DNA of 64,000 nt from JALHSW01 sp963720675 (lineage in GTDB: Bacteria > Actinomycetota > Acidimicrobiia > IMCC26256 > PALSA-555). The stretch lies in NCBI GenBank assembly GCA_963720675.1, contig CAVRGH010000005.1:1-64000 (forward strand). Direction: 5' to 3'. A program made the translations under genes and the position numbers. The number at the start of each line of letters is the position of its first letter. Position 1 is the first letter of the stretch. Below are positions 43,639-51,909 of this stretch, in pieces. The notes under the pieces were generated by a model. That model was not told the origin of the DNA. It was given only the letters and a program-made list of their open reading frames with translations, and ran no database searches.

Positions 43639-44427
43639 ATGATCCGGTACGAGGTGCGCGACCACGTCGCGGAGATCGTGATCGACAACCCGCCGGTCAA
43701 CGCACTCCCGGTCGCCGGTTGGTTCGAGCTCGCGGACGCGATCCGCGGCGCGGGGCGTGACCCCGAAGTGCGGGTCGTCATCGTGGCCGCGAACCCCGAG
43801 CTCCGTGCCTTCCAGGTCGGTGTCGACATCAAGGAGCTGGCCGCCGACCCCACCCACGAGAGCCTCATCGGGGTGAATCGGGGCTGCTACGAGACGTTCG
43901 GCGCGGTCTACGACTGCGAGGTGCCGGTCATCGCGGCCGTGCACGGGTACTGCCTCGGTGGCGGCGTCGGGATCGCCGGCAATGCCGACATCCTGGTGGC
44001 GGCCGACGACGCGACGTTCGGTCTCCCCGAGGTCGACCGCGGGGCCCTCGGGGTCGCCACCCACCTCGCGCGCCTCGTCCCGTACAAGAAGATGCGCACG
44101 ATGTACTTCACGGGTGCGATGGTGAGCGCAGCGGAGCTGTTCGAGTTCGGGACCTGCGAGCGGGTCGTCCCGCGAGCCGAGCTGATGGACGCGGCCCGGG
44201 AGATCGCTGCAGTCATCGCGGAGAAGAGCTCGCTGGTGATCCGTCGGGCCAAGGAGTCGCTCAACGCGATCGACCCGATCGACGTGAAGCGCTCGTACCG
44301 GTTCGAACAGGGCTTCACCTTCGAGCTGAACCTGTGGGGCGATTCCGACGAGCTGCGTCAGGCGTTCGTCGAGAAGCGCGACGCCGACGTGGGCGGACCC
44401 GCGTCCGGCAAGGAGGAAGCGAAGTGA
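43639..44427 (+). CDS. echA20: Enoyl-CoA hydratase family ring hydrolase, EchA20-like
   Basis: This 262-residue crotonase-fold protein has an oxyanion-hole segment HGYCLGGGVGIAGNADI (about 103-119) and the family-specific RAFQVGVDIKELAADPTHES. In mycobacteria EchA20 hydrolytically opens ring D of HIEC-CoA to give COCHEA-CoA, the substrate of IpdAB. Both ipdA and ipdB lie downstream. It starts a run of overlapping genes: its stop TGA overlaps the GTG of the DUF35 gene. Confidence 0.85.
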   Translation: MIRYEVRDHVAEIVIDNPPVNALPVAGWFELADAIRGAGRDPEVRVVIVAANPELRAFQVGVDIKELAADPTHESLIGVNRGCYETFGAVYDCEVPVIAAVHGYCLGGGVGIAGNADILVAADDATFGLPEVDRGALGVATHLARLVPYKKMRTMYFTGAMVSAAELFEFGTCERVVPRAELMDAAREIAAVIAEKSSLVIRRAKESLNAIDPIDVKRSYRFEQGFTFELNLWGDSDELRQAFVEKRDADVGGPASGKEEAK

Positions 44428-44855
44428 CGAAGCCGCGCGTCCCGGTCATCGAGGGGATGTTCCGCGAGGAGGCCGACGGCAGCGGGCGGTTGCTCGGAGG
44501 GCGTTGCCCGACCTGCGGCGCCTCGTTCTTCCCGAAGCAGTGGTCGTTCTGTCGGAACCCAACGTGTGGCGGCACCGAGCTCGACGACGTCGAGCTGTCG
44601 ACGCGAGGGACGCTCTGGTCGTTCACCGACAACCGGTACGCGCCTCCGCCGCCCTACCCGAGCCGCGAGCCGTTCGAGCCGTACGGCGTCGCCGCAGTGG
44701 AGCTCGCCGAGGAGCAGATGGTGGTCCTCGGCCAGCTCGCCGCCGGCACCGACGTCGGTGCGCTCGCGCTCGGTCGGGAGATGGAGCTGATCGTCGAGCC
44801 GCTCTACGAGACCGACGACGAGGTGCGCACCGTGTGGAAGTGGAGGGCAGTCTGA
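44424..44855 (+). CDS. DUF35 OB-fold/zinc-ribbon acyl-CoA-associated protein
   Basis: This 143-residue protein has a rubredoxin-like zinc ribbon (CPTCGASFFPKQWSFC, then NPTCGG) and a C-terminal OB fold (LWSFTDNRYAPPPP, VAAVELAEEQMVVLGQL). DUF35 proteins pair with thiolase-like enzymes and support their folding or activity, as in steroid side-chain Ltp2-ChsH2. Here the Ltp-type thiolase starts at its stop codon (TGATG), giving a clear functional pair. The GTG start overlaps the echA20 stop and follows AGGAGG. Confidence 0.9.
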   Translation: MTKPRVPVIEGMFREEADGSGRLLGGRCPTCGASFFPKQWSFCRNPTCGGTELDDVELSTRGTLWSFTDNRYAPPPPYPSREPFEPYGVAAVELAEEQMVVLGQLAAGTDVGALALGREMELIVEPLYETDDEVRTVWKWRAV

Positions 44856-46051
44856 TGGCCGGCGATGAGGTCGTCGTCCTCGGGGTGGGCATGCACCCCT
44901 GGGGCAAGTGGGGCAGGAACTTCGTCGAGTACGGCGCGGTCGCGGCGCGCGAAGCCCTGGCTGATTCTGGGCTCGAGTGGTCCGACGTCGACTACCTGGC
45001 TGCGGGCAACACGATGCGCAACGGCTACTCGGGCTACGTGTCCGGTTCGACCTTCGCGCAGGCGCTCGGTTGGCAGGGCGTCCCGGTGTCGTCGAGCTAC
45101 GCGGCCTGCGCGAGCGGAGTCGTCGCGATCGAGGCCGCGCGCGTCCGGATCCTCTCGGGGCTCGCCGACGTCGCGATCGTCGTCGGCGCCGACACCGCGC
45201 CGAAGGGCTTCTTCGGCCCGCTGCCGGGCGAGCGTCCCGAGGACCCCGACTGGCTGCGGTTCCACGTCCTCGGAGCCACGAACCCCACCTACTTCGCGCT
45301 GTACGCGCGTCGGCGGATGGAGCTCTACGGCGCGACCGTGAAGGACTTCGCCGCCGTGAAGATCAAGAACAGCCGCCATGGCGTCGCGAACCCCAACGCC
45401 CGCTACCGCAAGGAGTTCACTGCCGACCAGATCGACGAGTCGCCGGTGGTGGCCGACCCGCTCCGTCTCGTCGACATCTGCGCCACCAGCGACGGCGCAG
45501 CGGCGGTCGTGCTGGCCAGTGCGGAGTTTGCCGCGCAGCGCCGGGACCGGTCGCGGCAGGTGAAGGTCGCGGCGATCTCCACGGTCACGCCGACGTACCC
45601 GAACACCTACCTCGACATGCCCGACATCGCGACCGACTCGGCGGTGGGTGCACCGCCGGTCGAGCGGTCGTTCCGTGACTCCATCGCGCACGCTGCGTAC
45701 GAGGAGGCCGGACTCGGGCCCGACGACCTGTCGTGCGCCGAGGTCTACGACTTGTCCACCGCGCTCGAGCTCGACTGGTACGAGAACATCGGGCTCTGCG
45801 AGCCGGGCGGGGCCGAGGCGTTGCTGCACTCCGGTGCCACTGCGCTCGGGGGACGCATCCCGGTGAACGCGAGCGGCGGGTTGGCGTCCTTCGGTGAGGC
45901 CATCCCGGCCCAGGCGATCGCCCAGGTGTGCGAGCTCGCGACGCAGCTTCGCGGCGAGGCAGGGGAGCGTCAGGTCGACGGCGCGAAGGTCGGGCTCTCG
46001 ATCAACCAGGGACTGTTCGGCCACGGCAGCTGCGTGATCGTCACTCGCTGA
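44855..46051 (+). CDS. Ltp-type thiolase-like protein
   Basis: This 398-residue thiolase-fold protein has the nucleophile region SSYAACASGVVAIEAA (about 78-93) and the lipid-transfer-type ending NASGGLASFGEAIPAQAIAQ and INQGLFGHGSCVIV. The GHP motif of ordinary thiolases is absent, as in Ltp3/Ltp4 proteins. With the preceding DUF35 partner it probably carries out a carbon-carbon cleavage or aldol-type step. Its mycobacterial relatives lie in the steroid regulon without firmly known substrates. It lies between echA20 and ipdA, which is not the mycobacterial order. Confidence 0.85.
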   Translation: MAGDEVVVLGVGMHPWGKWGRNFVEYGAVAAREALADSGLEWSDVDYLAAGNTMRNGYSGYVSGSTFAQALGWQGVPVSSSYAACASGVVAIEAARVRILSGLADVAIVVGADTAPKGFFGPLPGERPEDPDWLRFHVLGATNPTYFALYARRRMELYGATVKDFAAVKIKNSRHGVANPNARYRKEFTADQIDESPVVADPLRLVDICATSDGAAAVVLASAEFAAQRRDRSRQVKVAAISTVTPTYPNTYLDMPDIATDSAVGAPPVERSFRDSIAHAAYEEAGLGPDDLSCAEVYDLSTALELDWYENIGLCEPGGAEALLHSGATALGGRIPVNASGGLASFGEAIPAQAIAQVCELATQLRGEAGERQVDGAKVGLSINQGLFGHGSCVIVTR

Positions 46052-46146
46052 GCGCAGCCGCCGCCTCGAGTTCGGCCCGGCACTCGTCGAGGGTGTCGCC
46101 CAGCGGGCGGCACGGTCGTGGAGCTGGGGCACGGGGCCCGGGGGAC

Positions 46147-46161
46147 CTGACGCGGTGTCAG
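46147..46161. promoter_or_regulatory. Operator-like inverted repeat upstream of ipdA
   Basis: CTGAC-GCGGT-GTCAG is a perfect 5-5-5 repeat in the only sizeable gap (172 bp) of the echA20-ipdC run. It is followed by TAGCCT (46163-46168), which could be a -10 box. A second promoter for ipdAB under the same repressor as echA20 is the simplest reading. Confidence 0.5.
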
Positions 46162-46223
46162 ATAGCCTGCGGCCGCTCATCCGGTGTCCATCATCTGGCA
46201 CCCTCGTAGACCGAAAGCTGGAC

Positions 46224-47087
46224 GTGACCGACAAGCGCTGCACCGAAGAGGAGGTCGTCGCCGAGCTCCGCGACGGCATGACGATCGGCATCGGGGGCTG
46301 GGGCTCTCGCCGCAAGCCGATGTCGATCGTGCGGGCGATCCTCCGCTCGGACCTCCGGGACCTCACGATCGTCAGCTACGGAGGCCCCGACGTCGGGATG
46401 CTCTGCGCCGCGGGCAAGGCGAAGAAGGTGGTCTACGGCTTCGTGTCCCTCGACTCGATCCCGCTCGAACCGCATTTCCGAGCCGCTCGCCAGAACGGGA
46501 CGATCGAGGCGATGGAGCTCGACGAGGGGATGCTGCAGCTCGGCCTGCGTGCGGCTGCGTGGCGCGTGTCCTTCCTCCCGTGTCGCTCCGGCCTCGGCTC
46601 CGCGATCATGGAGGTCAACGAGGGAATGAAGACTGTGGTCTCGCCCTACGACGGCCAGGAGCTCGTCGCGATGCCGGCGCTCCCGCTCGACGTGGCGCTG
46701 CTGCACGCGAACCGGGCCGACGAGCGCGGCGACGCGCAATACCTCGGCCCCGACTGGTACTTCGACGACCTCTTCGCCATGGCCGCCGAGCGCACCTACG
46801 TCTCGTGCGAGCGGGTGATCGCACCTGAGGAGTTCCTCGACGAGGGCCCGCTCGAGTCGATCCGCGTCAGCCGGATCTTCACGACGGGTGTGGTGGAGGC
46901 CCCGCTCGGTGCGCACTTCACCCACTGCGTGCCCGACTATCAGCGCGACGAGCAGATCCAGAAGGAGTACGCCGCGACCGCGAAGGATCCCGACGCGTGG
47001 ACTGCGTTTCGCGGGAAGTACATCGACATCCCGGAGTCGGAGTACCGCGCGCTGGCGCAGGCTTCCCTCCAGGGCGTGTCGGCATGA
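46224..47087 (+). CDS. ipdA: CoA-transferase-family hydrolase subunit IpdA
   Basis: This 287-residue alpha subunit has GMTIGIGGWGSRRKPMSIVR (about 18-37), GFVSLDSIPLEPHF, ELDEGMLQLGLRAAA, RSGLGSAIMEVN and DWYFDDLFAMAAER, all matching mycobacterial IpdA. IpdAB looks like a class I CoA-transferase but hydrolyses COCHEA-CoA, opening ring C. GTG 46224 is chosen because it gives MTDKRCTEEE, as in homologs; the frame is open upstream to 46155. The stop overlaps the ipdB start as ATGA, as expected for subunits of one enzyme. Confidence 0.9.
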   Translation: MTDKRCTEEEVVAELRDGMTIGIGGWGSRRKPMSIVRAILRSDLRDLTIVSYGGPDVGMLCAAGKAKKVVYGFVSLDSIPLEPHFRAARQNGTIEAMELDEGMLQLGLRAAAWRVSFLPCRSGLGSAIMEVNEGMKTVVSPYDGQELVAMPALPLDVALLHANRADERGDAQYLGPDWYFDDLFAMAAERTYVSCERVIAPEEFLDEGPLESIRVSRIFTTGVVEAPLGAHFTHCVPDYQRDEQIQKEYAATAKDPDAWTAFRGKYIDIPESEYRALAQASLQGVSA

Positions 47088-47851
47088 GCGCTCCGACGTT
47101 GGCCGACATCTGCGTGGTCGCGTGCGCCGAAGCGTGGCGCGGCGACGGCGAGATCCTCGCGAGCCCGATCGGGACGATCCCGACGATCGGCGCGCGACTC
47201 GCCGCTCTGACGTTCGAACCCGATCTCGTGTACTCCGACGGGGACGCCGTGCAGCTCGGCGCGCCGCTCCCTGCGGGTGCCGGCCCCGACGTGCCGCGCA
47301 TCGCCGAGGCGTGGCTCCCGTTCGGGAAGATGTTCGACATCGTGTGGTCCGGGCGGCGCCACGTGATGATGGGTGCGACCCAGGTCGACCGGTTCGGCAA
47401 CCAGAACATCGCGTGCATCGGGCCGTGGGCGAAGCCCAAGGCGCAGCTCCTCGGCGTGCGCGGCGCGCCCGGGAACACGGTCAACAACCCGACGAGCTAC
47501 TTCGTCCCGGCCCACGGGCCGCGCGTCTTCGTGGAGACGGTCGACTGTGTCTCCGGTGTCGGGTACGACCGCGCGGCCGATGCCGGCCCGGCGGCGTCGG
47601 AGTTCCATGAGATCCGCCGGGTGATCTCGAACCTCGGGGTCTTCGACTTCGAGACGACCGACCACGCGATGCGGATCCGATCGGTCCACCCCGGCGTTGC
47701 CGTCGAGCAGATCGTCGAGGCGACTGGCTTCGCGCTCGTCGTACCCGATGACGTCCCCGAGACGCGTCAGCCGTCCGACGAGGACCTGCGGCTGATCAAC
47801 GAGGTGCTCGACCCGAACGGGCTGCGCGAGTCCGAGGTCGCCGCGCCCTGA
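47084..47851 (+). CDS. ipdB: CoA-transferase-family hydrolase subunit IpdB
   Basis: This 255-residue beta subunit contains CVVACAEAWRGDGEILASPI, FDIVWSGRRHVMMGATQVDR, GAPGNTVNNPTSYFVPAHGP and FETTDHAMRIRSVHPGV, matching mycobacterial IpdB in length and motif order. It forms the heteromeric ring-C hydrolase with IpdA. ATG 47084 overlaps the ipdA stop by 4 bp. ipdC follows 25 bp later. Confidence 0.9.
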   Translation: MSAPTLADICVVACAEAWRGDGEILASPIGTIPTIGARLAALTFEPDLVYSDGDAVQLGAPLPAGAGPDVPRIAEAWLPFGKMFDIVWSGRRHVMMGATQVDRFGNQNIACIGPWAKPKAQLLGVRGAPGNTVNNPTSYFVPAHGPRVFVETVDCVSGVGYDRAADAGPAASEFHEIRRVISNLGVFDFETTDHAMRIRSVHPGVAVEQIVEATGFALVVPDDVPETRQPSDEDLRLINEVLDPNGLRESEVAAP

Positions 47852-47876
47852 TGTCGGTCCTGATCCGGGCGGACTG

Positions 47877-48932
47877 ATGCACCGGTCCCTGCACACCGCG
47901 CTCTGCGACCTCTGCGACATCGAGAAGCCGATCGTCCAGACGGGGATGGGGTGGGTCGCCGGGCCGCGTCTGGCTGCTGCCACGTCGAACGCCGGTGGGC
48001 TCGGGATTCTCGCGGCCGGGACGATGGACTACGACGAGCTCGTCGTCGCGGTGCGCGAGACCAAGGAGAAGACCGACAAGTCGTTCGGGGTGAACCTTCG
48101 TGCCGACGCGCCGGACGCCGCCGAGCGATGCGACCTCCTCATCAGCGAGGGGGTGAAGGTTGCGTCCTTCGCGCTCGCGCCGAAGGAAGCGCTGATCAAG
48201 CGGCTCAAGGACGCCGGGGTCGTCGTGATCCCGTCGATCGGCGCCCGCCGCCACGCCGAGAAGGTCGCGGCGTGGGGTGTCGACGCAGTGCTCGTCCAGG
48301 GCGGGGAGGGTGGTGGTCACACCGGCTCGGTCCCGACGACGTTGCTGCTCCCACAGGTCGTCGACGCGGTCGACCTCCCGGTGATCGCAGCCGGCGGGTT
48401 CTTCGACGGGCGCGGCCTGGTCGCCGCGCTGGCGTACGGCGCCGCCGGGATCGCGATGGGCACGCGCTTCCTGCTCACGCAGGACTCGTCGGTCGGCGAA
48501 GCCGTGAAGCAGGTGTACCTGGACAAGACCGTCACCGACACGCTCGTCACCACACAGGTCGACGGCGTGCCGCACCGCGTGTTGCGCACCGATTTCACCG
48601 AGAAGCTCGACCGGGGTTCGTCGGTCACGAGCCTGCCGCGGGCCGTCCGCAACGCGATGAAGTTCAAGAAGCTGTCGGGCATCTCGTGGTCCGACATGTT
48701 GCGCGAGGGTCGGGCGATGCGGAAGTCGCAGGACCTGTCGTGGAGCCAGGTCGTGATGGCGGCGAACACGCCGATGTTGCTGAAGGCGGCGATGGTCGAC
48801 GGACGTCCGGACCTCGGGGTGATGGCGAGCGGCCAGGTCGTCGGGGTGATCGAGGACCTGCCGACGGTCGCCGACCTGCTCGAGCGGATCATCGACGAGG
48901 CCGACGCGGCGTTGGGACGGCTGGGCGCGTGA
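47877..48932 (+). CDS. ipdC: Flavin-dependent IpdC (nitronate-monooxygenase fold)
   Basis: This 351-residue TIM-barrel flavoprotein has PIVQTGMGWVAGPRLAAATS (about 18-37), VQGGEGGGHTGSVPT, LPVIAAGGFFDG and AAGIAMGTRFLLTQ, typical of 2-nitropropane-dioxygenase-like proteins and of IpdC in length and style. In the HIP pathway IpdC introduces the ring double bond that prepares HIC-CoA for EchA20. The order ipdA-ipdB-ipdC is the same as in mycobacteria. Its stop overlaps the next gene's GTG (GTGA). Confidence 0.9.
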   Translation: MHRSLHTALCDLCDIEKPIVQTGMGWVAGPRLAAATSNAGGLGILAAGTMDYDELVVAVRETKEKTDKSFGVNLRADAPDAAERCDLLISEGVKVASFALAPKEALIKRLKDAGVVVIPSIGARRHAEKVAAWGVDAVLVQGGEGGGHTGSVPTTLLLPQVVDAVDLPVIAAGGFFDGRGLVAALAYGAAGIAMGTRFLLTQDSSVGEAVKQVYLDKTVTDTLVTTQVDGVPHRVLRTDFTEKLDRGSSVTSLPRAVRNAMKFKKLSGISWSDMLREGRAMRKSQDLSWSQVVMAANTPMLLKAAMVDGRPDLGVMASGQVVGVIEDLPTVADLLERIIDEADAALGRLGA

Positions 48933-50101
48933 CGACGGTCGAGGTGCACGGCGACGTCGCCGACGGGTTCGCCGGGGTCATCGACGCGTTCGACCAGAAC
49001 TTCGAGCGGCGCGGCGACGTCGGTGCCGCGTGCAGCGTGTACCTCGATGGGCAACCCGTGGTCGACCTCTGGGGTGGTCTCGCGGATCCGGTCGACGGGC
49101 GGGCCTGGGCGCAGGACACGATCGTGATCGTCTACTCCTGCACCAAGGGCGTCACCGCGGTCGCCGCGAACCAGCTGATCGAGCGCGGACTGCTGGATCC
49201 CGATGCGCCCGTCGCGGAGTACTGGCCCGAGTTCGCCGGGGCCGGCAAGGGCGCGATCCCGGTGCGGTGGGTCATGTCGCACCGGGCCGGGCTTGCCGCG
49301 ATCGACGGCACGCTGACGCTCGACGACGTCGCGGCCTGGGACCCGGTGATGGACGCGATCGCGGCGCAGGAGCCGAACTGGGAGCCGGGGACGAGGCACG
49401 GGTACCACGCGCGGACGTACGGATGGATCGTGGGCGAGCTGATCCGGCGCGTCACGGGGAAGATGCCAGGGGTGTACGTCGCCGACGAGATCGTGGCGCC
49501 GCTGGAGCTCGATCTCTTCCTCGGGCTGCCGGCGTCGGAGGATCCACGGGTCGCGCCGATCATCCCGGCCGTGTCGGACGATCCCGAGCTCGCGGCGCTC
49601 GTCGAGCAGGCGTTGCGTGACCCGTCAACGCTGCTGGGGCGCGTGATGGGCGGACCGTCAGATCTGTTCCGCTACGACGACATGTGGAACACGCGGCGGC
49701 TGCGGGGTGCGCAGATGCCCTCGTCGAACGGGCACAGCGACGCCCGGTCGCTCGCTCGGATGTACGCGGCGTGCATCGGCGAGGTCGGCGGGGTGCGCTT
49801 GCTGTCGCCCGAGACCGTGGCGCGCGCGACCGAGGTGCAGTCGAGTGGCACGGACTGCGTCATCGGCCAGCCGCTCAGCTTCGGCCTCGGGTTCGCACTG
49901 CCCCCCACGTTCGGCCCGACGACCGGGCCCGGCTCGTTCGGGCACTCGGGGGCGGGCGGGTCGATCGCGTTCTGCGACCCGGAGCGGGGCCTCACGTTCG
50001 CCTACGTGATGAACCAGATGAAGTTCTCGATGTCGGAGGTCGATGTGCGCGGTCAGCGGCTCATCGAGGCGACGTACGCCGCCCTCGACGCGCGGTCGTA
50101 G
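48929..50101 (+). CDS. Beta-lactamase-family serine hydrolase (LipL/EstB-like)
   Basis: This 390-residue class-C-like hydrolase has the catalytic SxxK in VIVYSCTKGVTAVAANQL (about 66-83), the Tyr motif in GTRHGYHARTYGWIVGEL and the final HSGAGGS triad region (about 349-355). Enzymes of this group hydrolyse esters or CoA thioesters rather than antibiotics. The GTG start overlaps the ipdC stop, so it is the last gene of the ipdABC unit. A thioesterase role in recycling dead-end CoA esters is possible but unproved. Confidence 0.85.
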   Translation: MTTVEVHGDVADGFAGVIDAFDQNFERRGDVGAACSVYLDGQPVVDLWGGLADPVDGRAWAQDTIVIVYSCTKGVTAVAANQLIERGLLDPDAPVAEYWPEFAGAGKGAIPVRWVMSHRAGLAAIDGTLTLDDVAAWDPVMDAIAAQEPNWEPGTRHGYHARTYGWIVGELIRRVTGKMPGVYVADEIVAPLELDLFLGLPASEDPRVAPIIPAVSDDPELAALVEQALRDPSTLLGRVMGGPSDLFRYDDMWNTRRLRGAQMPSSNGHSDARSLARMYAACIGEVGGVRLLSPETVARATEVQSSGTDCVIGQPLSFGLGFALPPTFGPTTGPGSFGHSGAGGSIAFCDPERGLTFAYVMNQMKFSMSEVDVRGQRLIEATYAALDARS

Positions 50102-50207
50102 CACGCTCGACCCGAGCCGGCGCGAGGCGGGCCTGCGGGCGGTCGAGGACTGCCGCCGCGATGGCGCCGGCCACGGCGATCACGAGGGCACCGAGTGCGA
50201 TGGTCAT
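50061..50207 (-). CDS. Possible small membrane peptide
   Basis: A 48-residue frame from ATG 50207 begins with a hydrophobic helix (MTIALGALVIAVAGAIAAAV) and ends with a basic tail. GAGGA lies just upstream of the ATG. It is antisense to the 3' end of the serine hydrolase gene for about 40 bp but otherwise fills the 160-bp gap between two genes. Size and composition fit a single-pass membrane peptide, but chance cannot be excluded in DNA this GC-rich. Confidence 0.3.
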   Translation of the reverse strand: MTIALGALVIAVAGAIAAAVLDRPQARLAPARVERATTARRGRRTSPR

Positions 50208-50262
50208 GTTCCTCACAACGTCGGCGACCCCGTGGGTGTTCCCGGCGTGTCAGCATGCCGCC

Positions 50263-50658
50263 ATGACACTCACGATCGCCGATGCCCGGGCCGTGTTCGA
50301 CCGGCGCCGGGCGGCCTGGCTCGCCGAGGACCTCGACGCCTACCTCGGCTGCTTCGCCGAGGACGTCGTGCTCGAGACCCCGGGCCGCACGGTTCGCGGG
50401 CATGCCGAGTACGAGCCGATGGCCCGGATGTCGTTCCAGTGGGCGAAACCTGTCTCGTTCGACTTCCACCACCTGGCCGTCGACGGCGACGTCGTGCTGG
50501 CCGACTGGACCATCGCCGTCGAGCGTCGGTCGGACGGGGGACGGGTCGAGTGGCAGGGGATGAGCGCCTGCGAGCTGCGCGACGGGGCGATCGCCTGGTG
50601 GCGCGAGTACTACCGCGACCCGGCTGCGCTCGCGAAGGCCGCCCGGGGCGACGCCTGA
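50263..50658 (+). CDS. SnoaL-like / ketosteroid-isomerase-fold protein
   Basis: This 131-residue protein has the NTF2-like layout: a helix with RRRAAWLAEDLDAYLGCFAE (about 12-31), strands with VLETPGRTVRGHAEY, VVLADWTIAVERRSDG and the closing WWREYYRDP. SnoaL-like proteins act as small isomerases, cyclases or lipid-pocket proteins. Its place in the steroid locus fits a role on a ring intermediate, but no catalytic Asp pair can be named. ATG 50263 is used; it is the last gene before the repeat-flanked unit. Confidence 0.75.
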   Translation: MTLTIADARAVFDRRRAAWLAEDLDAYLGCFAEDVVLETPGRTVRGHAEYEPMARMSFQWAKPVSFDFHHLAVDGDVVLADWTIAVERRSDGGRVEWQGMSACELRDGAIAWWREYYRDPAALAKAARGDA

Positions 50659-50680
50659 ACGCGGTCGGACCAGCGAGCGC

Positions 50681-50789
50681 GTTCCGGTGACCGATCGCGC
50701 CCCAACACCGTTTTGGTGACGGGTCCGGCCCTCCCGACGGCGCGGTTCGTCACCGAACCTTGGGAGGGGCGCACAGGCGTCACGAAAAC
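50681..50789. repeat. 109-bp double-palindrome repeat, left copy
   Basis: The outer arms are GTTCCGGTGAC (50681-50691) and GTCACGAAAAC (50779-50789). Nested inside are GTGACG (50716-50721) and CGTCAC (50748-50753) around 26 nt containing GACGGCGCGG. The copy at 51740-51848 has the same total length, the same offsets (35 and 36 bp) and the same 26-nt core, in inverted orientation. Together they bracket the AbiEi/DUF559 gene. The stop codon of that gene (50780-50782) lies within the outer arm. Confidence 0.8.
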
Positions 50790-51707
50790 GTGTTGCTCAG
50801 CGCGGCTCGGACGGTGCGCACGACCTCGTCGGGGTGCTTCCAGATCTGGTCGGCCGTGAAGCGGAGGATCCGCCAGCCGCCCGCGACGAGCCGGTTGTCG
50901 CGTCGACGATCGCTCTCGAGGTCCGCCAGCGCACTGTGGTGCAGGCGGCTGTCGACCTCGATCAGGATCTTGGCGTCGCGGTAGACGAGCTCGACTCGTC
51001 CCACCCAGCCGTCAGCGTCGCCGACATCGATCTCGCGGGCAGGCGGGGGCAGGCCTGCGTCGTCCAGCAGGTCGAGCATCGACCGCTCGAGCTCGCTCGC
51101 CGGCGCGACGTACCCGGCCCCTCGTGCTTCGAGGAGCGCTCGGGTGACCGTCGTTCCCGATCGGCCGTGCTCGGCCAGATCGTCCAGGACGCGCCAGCAC
51201 GCAGGGACCGTGACCATTCGCCGCGTCAAGCAGTGATCGAGCGCCCGTTCAGCACGGGACGGGTGCACACTTCCAGCCGAGGTCGAAGAGCGTGCGCGCC
51301 ACGGAGGTGACGGCTACCTCGTCGATCACCAGGTGGTGGTGCTCGGGCAGGACCAGCACGTGGTGCACCACGACCCGAGAGAGTCGCGGCCGACGGCCAC
51401 GCGGGACGACGACCTCGAGATGGCGGCGACTGAACCCGGGAAGCCGGAACAGCGCAGCGGCGGTGCGGTGGGACGCGCAGGCACCGGAACCCGCGGCGAG
51501 CACCATCGCCAGGACTTCGCTCAGCCACGTCTTCGGCGCGCCGGCGACGCGGTACACGCCGGGCCGGACGCGTAGGAGGCGTCGGGCGTCGACCCGATGG
51601 CGGATCGCCTTCTCGCTCGCGCCGAGCTCGAGCAGGTCGGCGCGCGAGACGATGCCGTGGTGTCGCGCGGCTCGGGTCGCGAGACGATCGTCGAGGGAAC
51701 GGGCCAT
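50780..51707 (-). CDS. AbiEi-like winged-helix protein with C-terminal DUF559 nuclease-like domain, one frameshift
   Basis: From ATG 51707 the protein opens with an AbiEi-type winged helix (RHHGIVSRADLLELGASEKA, then RVRPGVYRVAGAPKTWLSEV) and the usual ASHRTAAALFRLPG segment. One extra base near 51268 moves the rest (HPSRAERALDHCLTRRMVTV) one frame over. The C-terminal DUF559 domain (about 210-305) has RVELVYRDAKILIEVDSRLH and RRDNRLVAGGWRILRFTADQ, the Vsr/PD-(D/E)XK-like core with its acidic residues intact. The corrected length is about 309 residues. Related proteins are annotated as type IV toxin-antitoxin AbiEi proteins, but no partner toxin is present. It interrupts the steroid locus. 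Confidence 0.8.
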
Positions 51708-51739
51708 GGCAGGCGGATGCGGTACCGGTCGTGACCGGT

Positions 51740-51848
51740 GTTCTCGTGACGGCCGACGCCCCACCCCGGTTCTTGTGACGGCCCGCGCCGTCATGGGGGC
51801 TGGGAGCGTCACGGAAAGGCCGAGAAGGGCGTGGTCGGTCACGAGAAC
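51740..51848. repeat. 109-bp double-palindrome repeat, right copy
   Basis: The outer arms GTTCTCGTGAC (51740-51750) and GTCACGAGAAC (51838-51848) are perfect 11-bp inverted repeats. The inner arms GTGACG (51775-51780) and CGTCAC (51807-51812) enclose 26 nt. Read in reverse complement the core contains GACGGCGCGG at the same place as the left copy. A further GTGACC half-site lies at 51731-51736. It sits between the AbiEi/DUF559 start codon and the next acyl-CoA dehydrogenase gene. Confidence 0.8.
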
Positions 51849-51849
51849 G

Positions 51850-51886
51850 GGTCTGAGGGGCCGGTCTGAGGGGCGGGTCTGAGGGG
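51850..51886. repeat. Triple tandem repeat GGTCTGAGGGG
   Basis: Three copies of GGTCTGAGGGG start at 51850, 51863 and 51876, a strict 13-bp period. The run begins 2 bp after the right 109-bp repeat and ends 23 bp before the acyl-CoA dehydrogenase start codon, so it lies in that gene's leader or promoter. It could be a regulator-binding array or slippage scar at the edge of the inserted unit. Confidence 0.75.
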
Positions 51887-51909
51887 TCGACCGGGTAGCG
51901 TCGCCGCCC

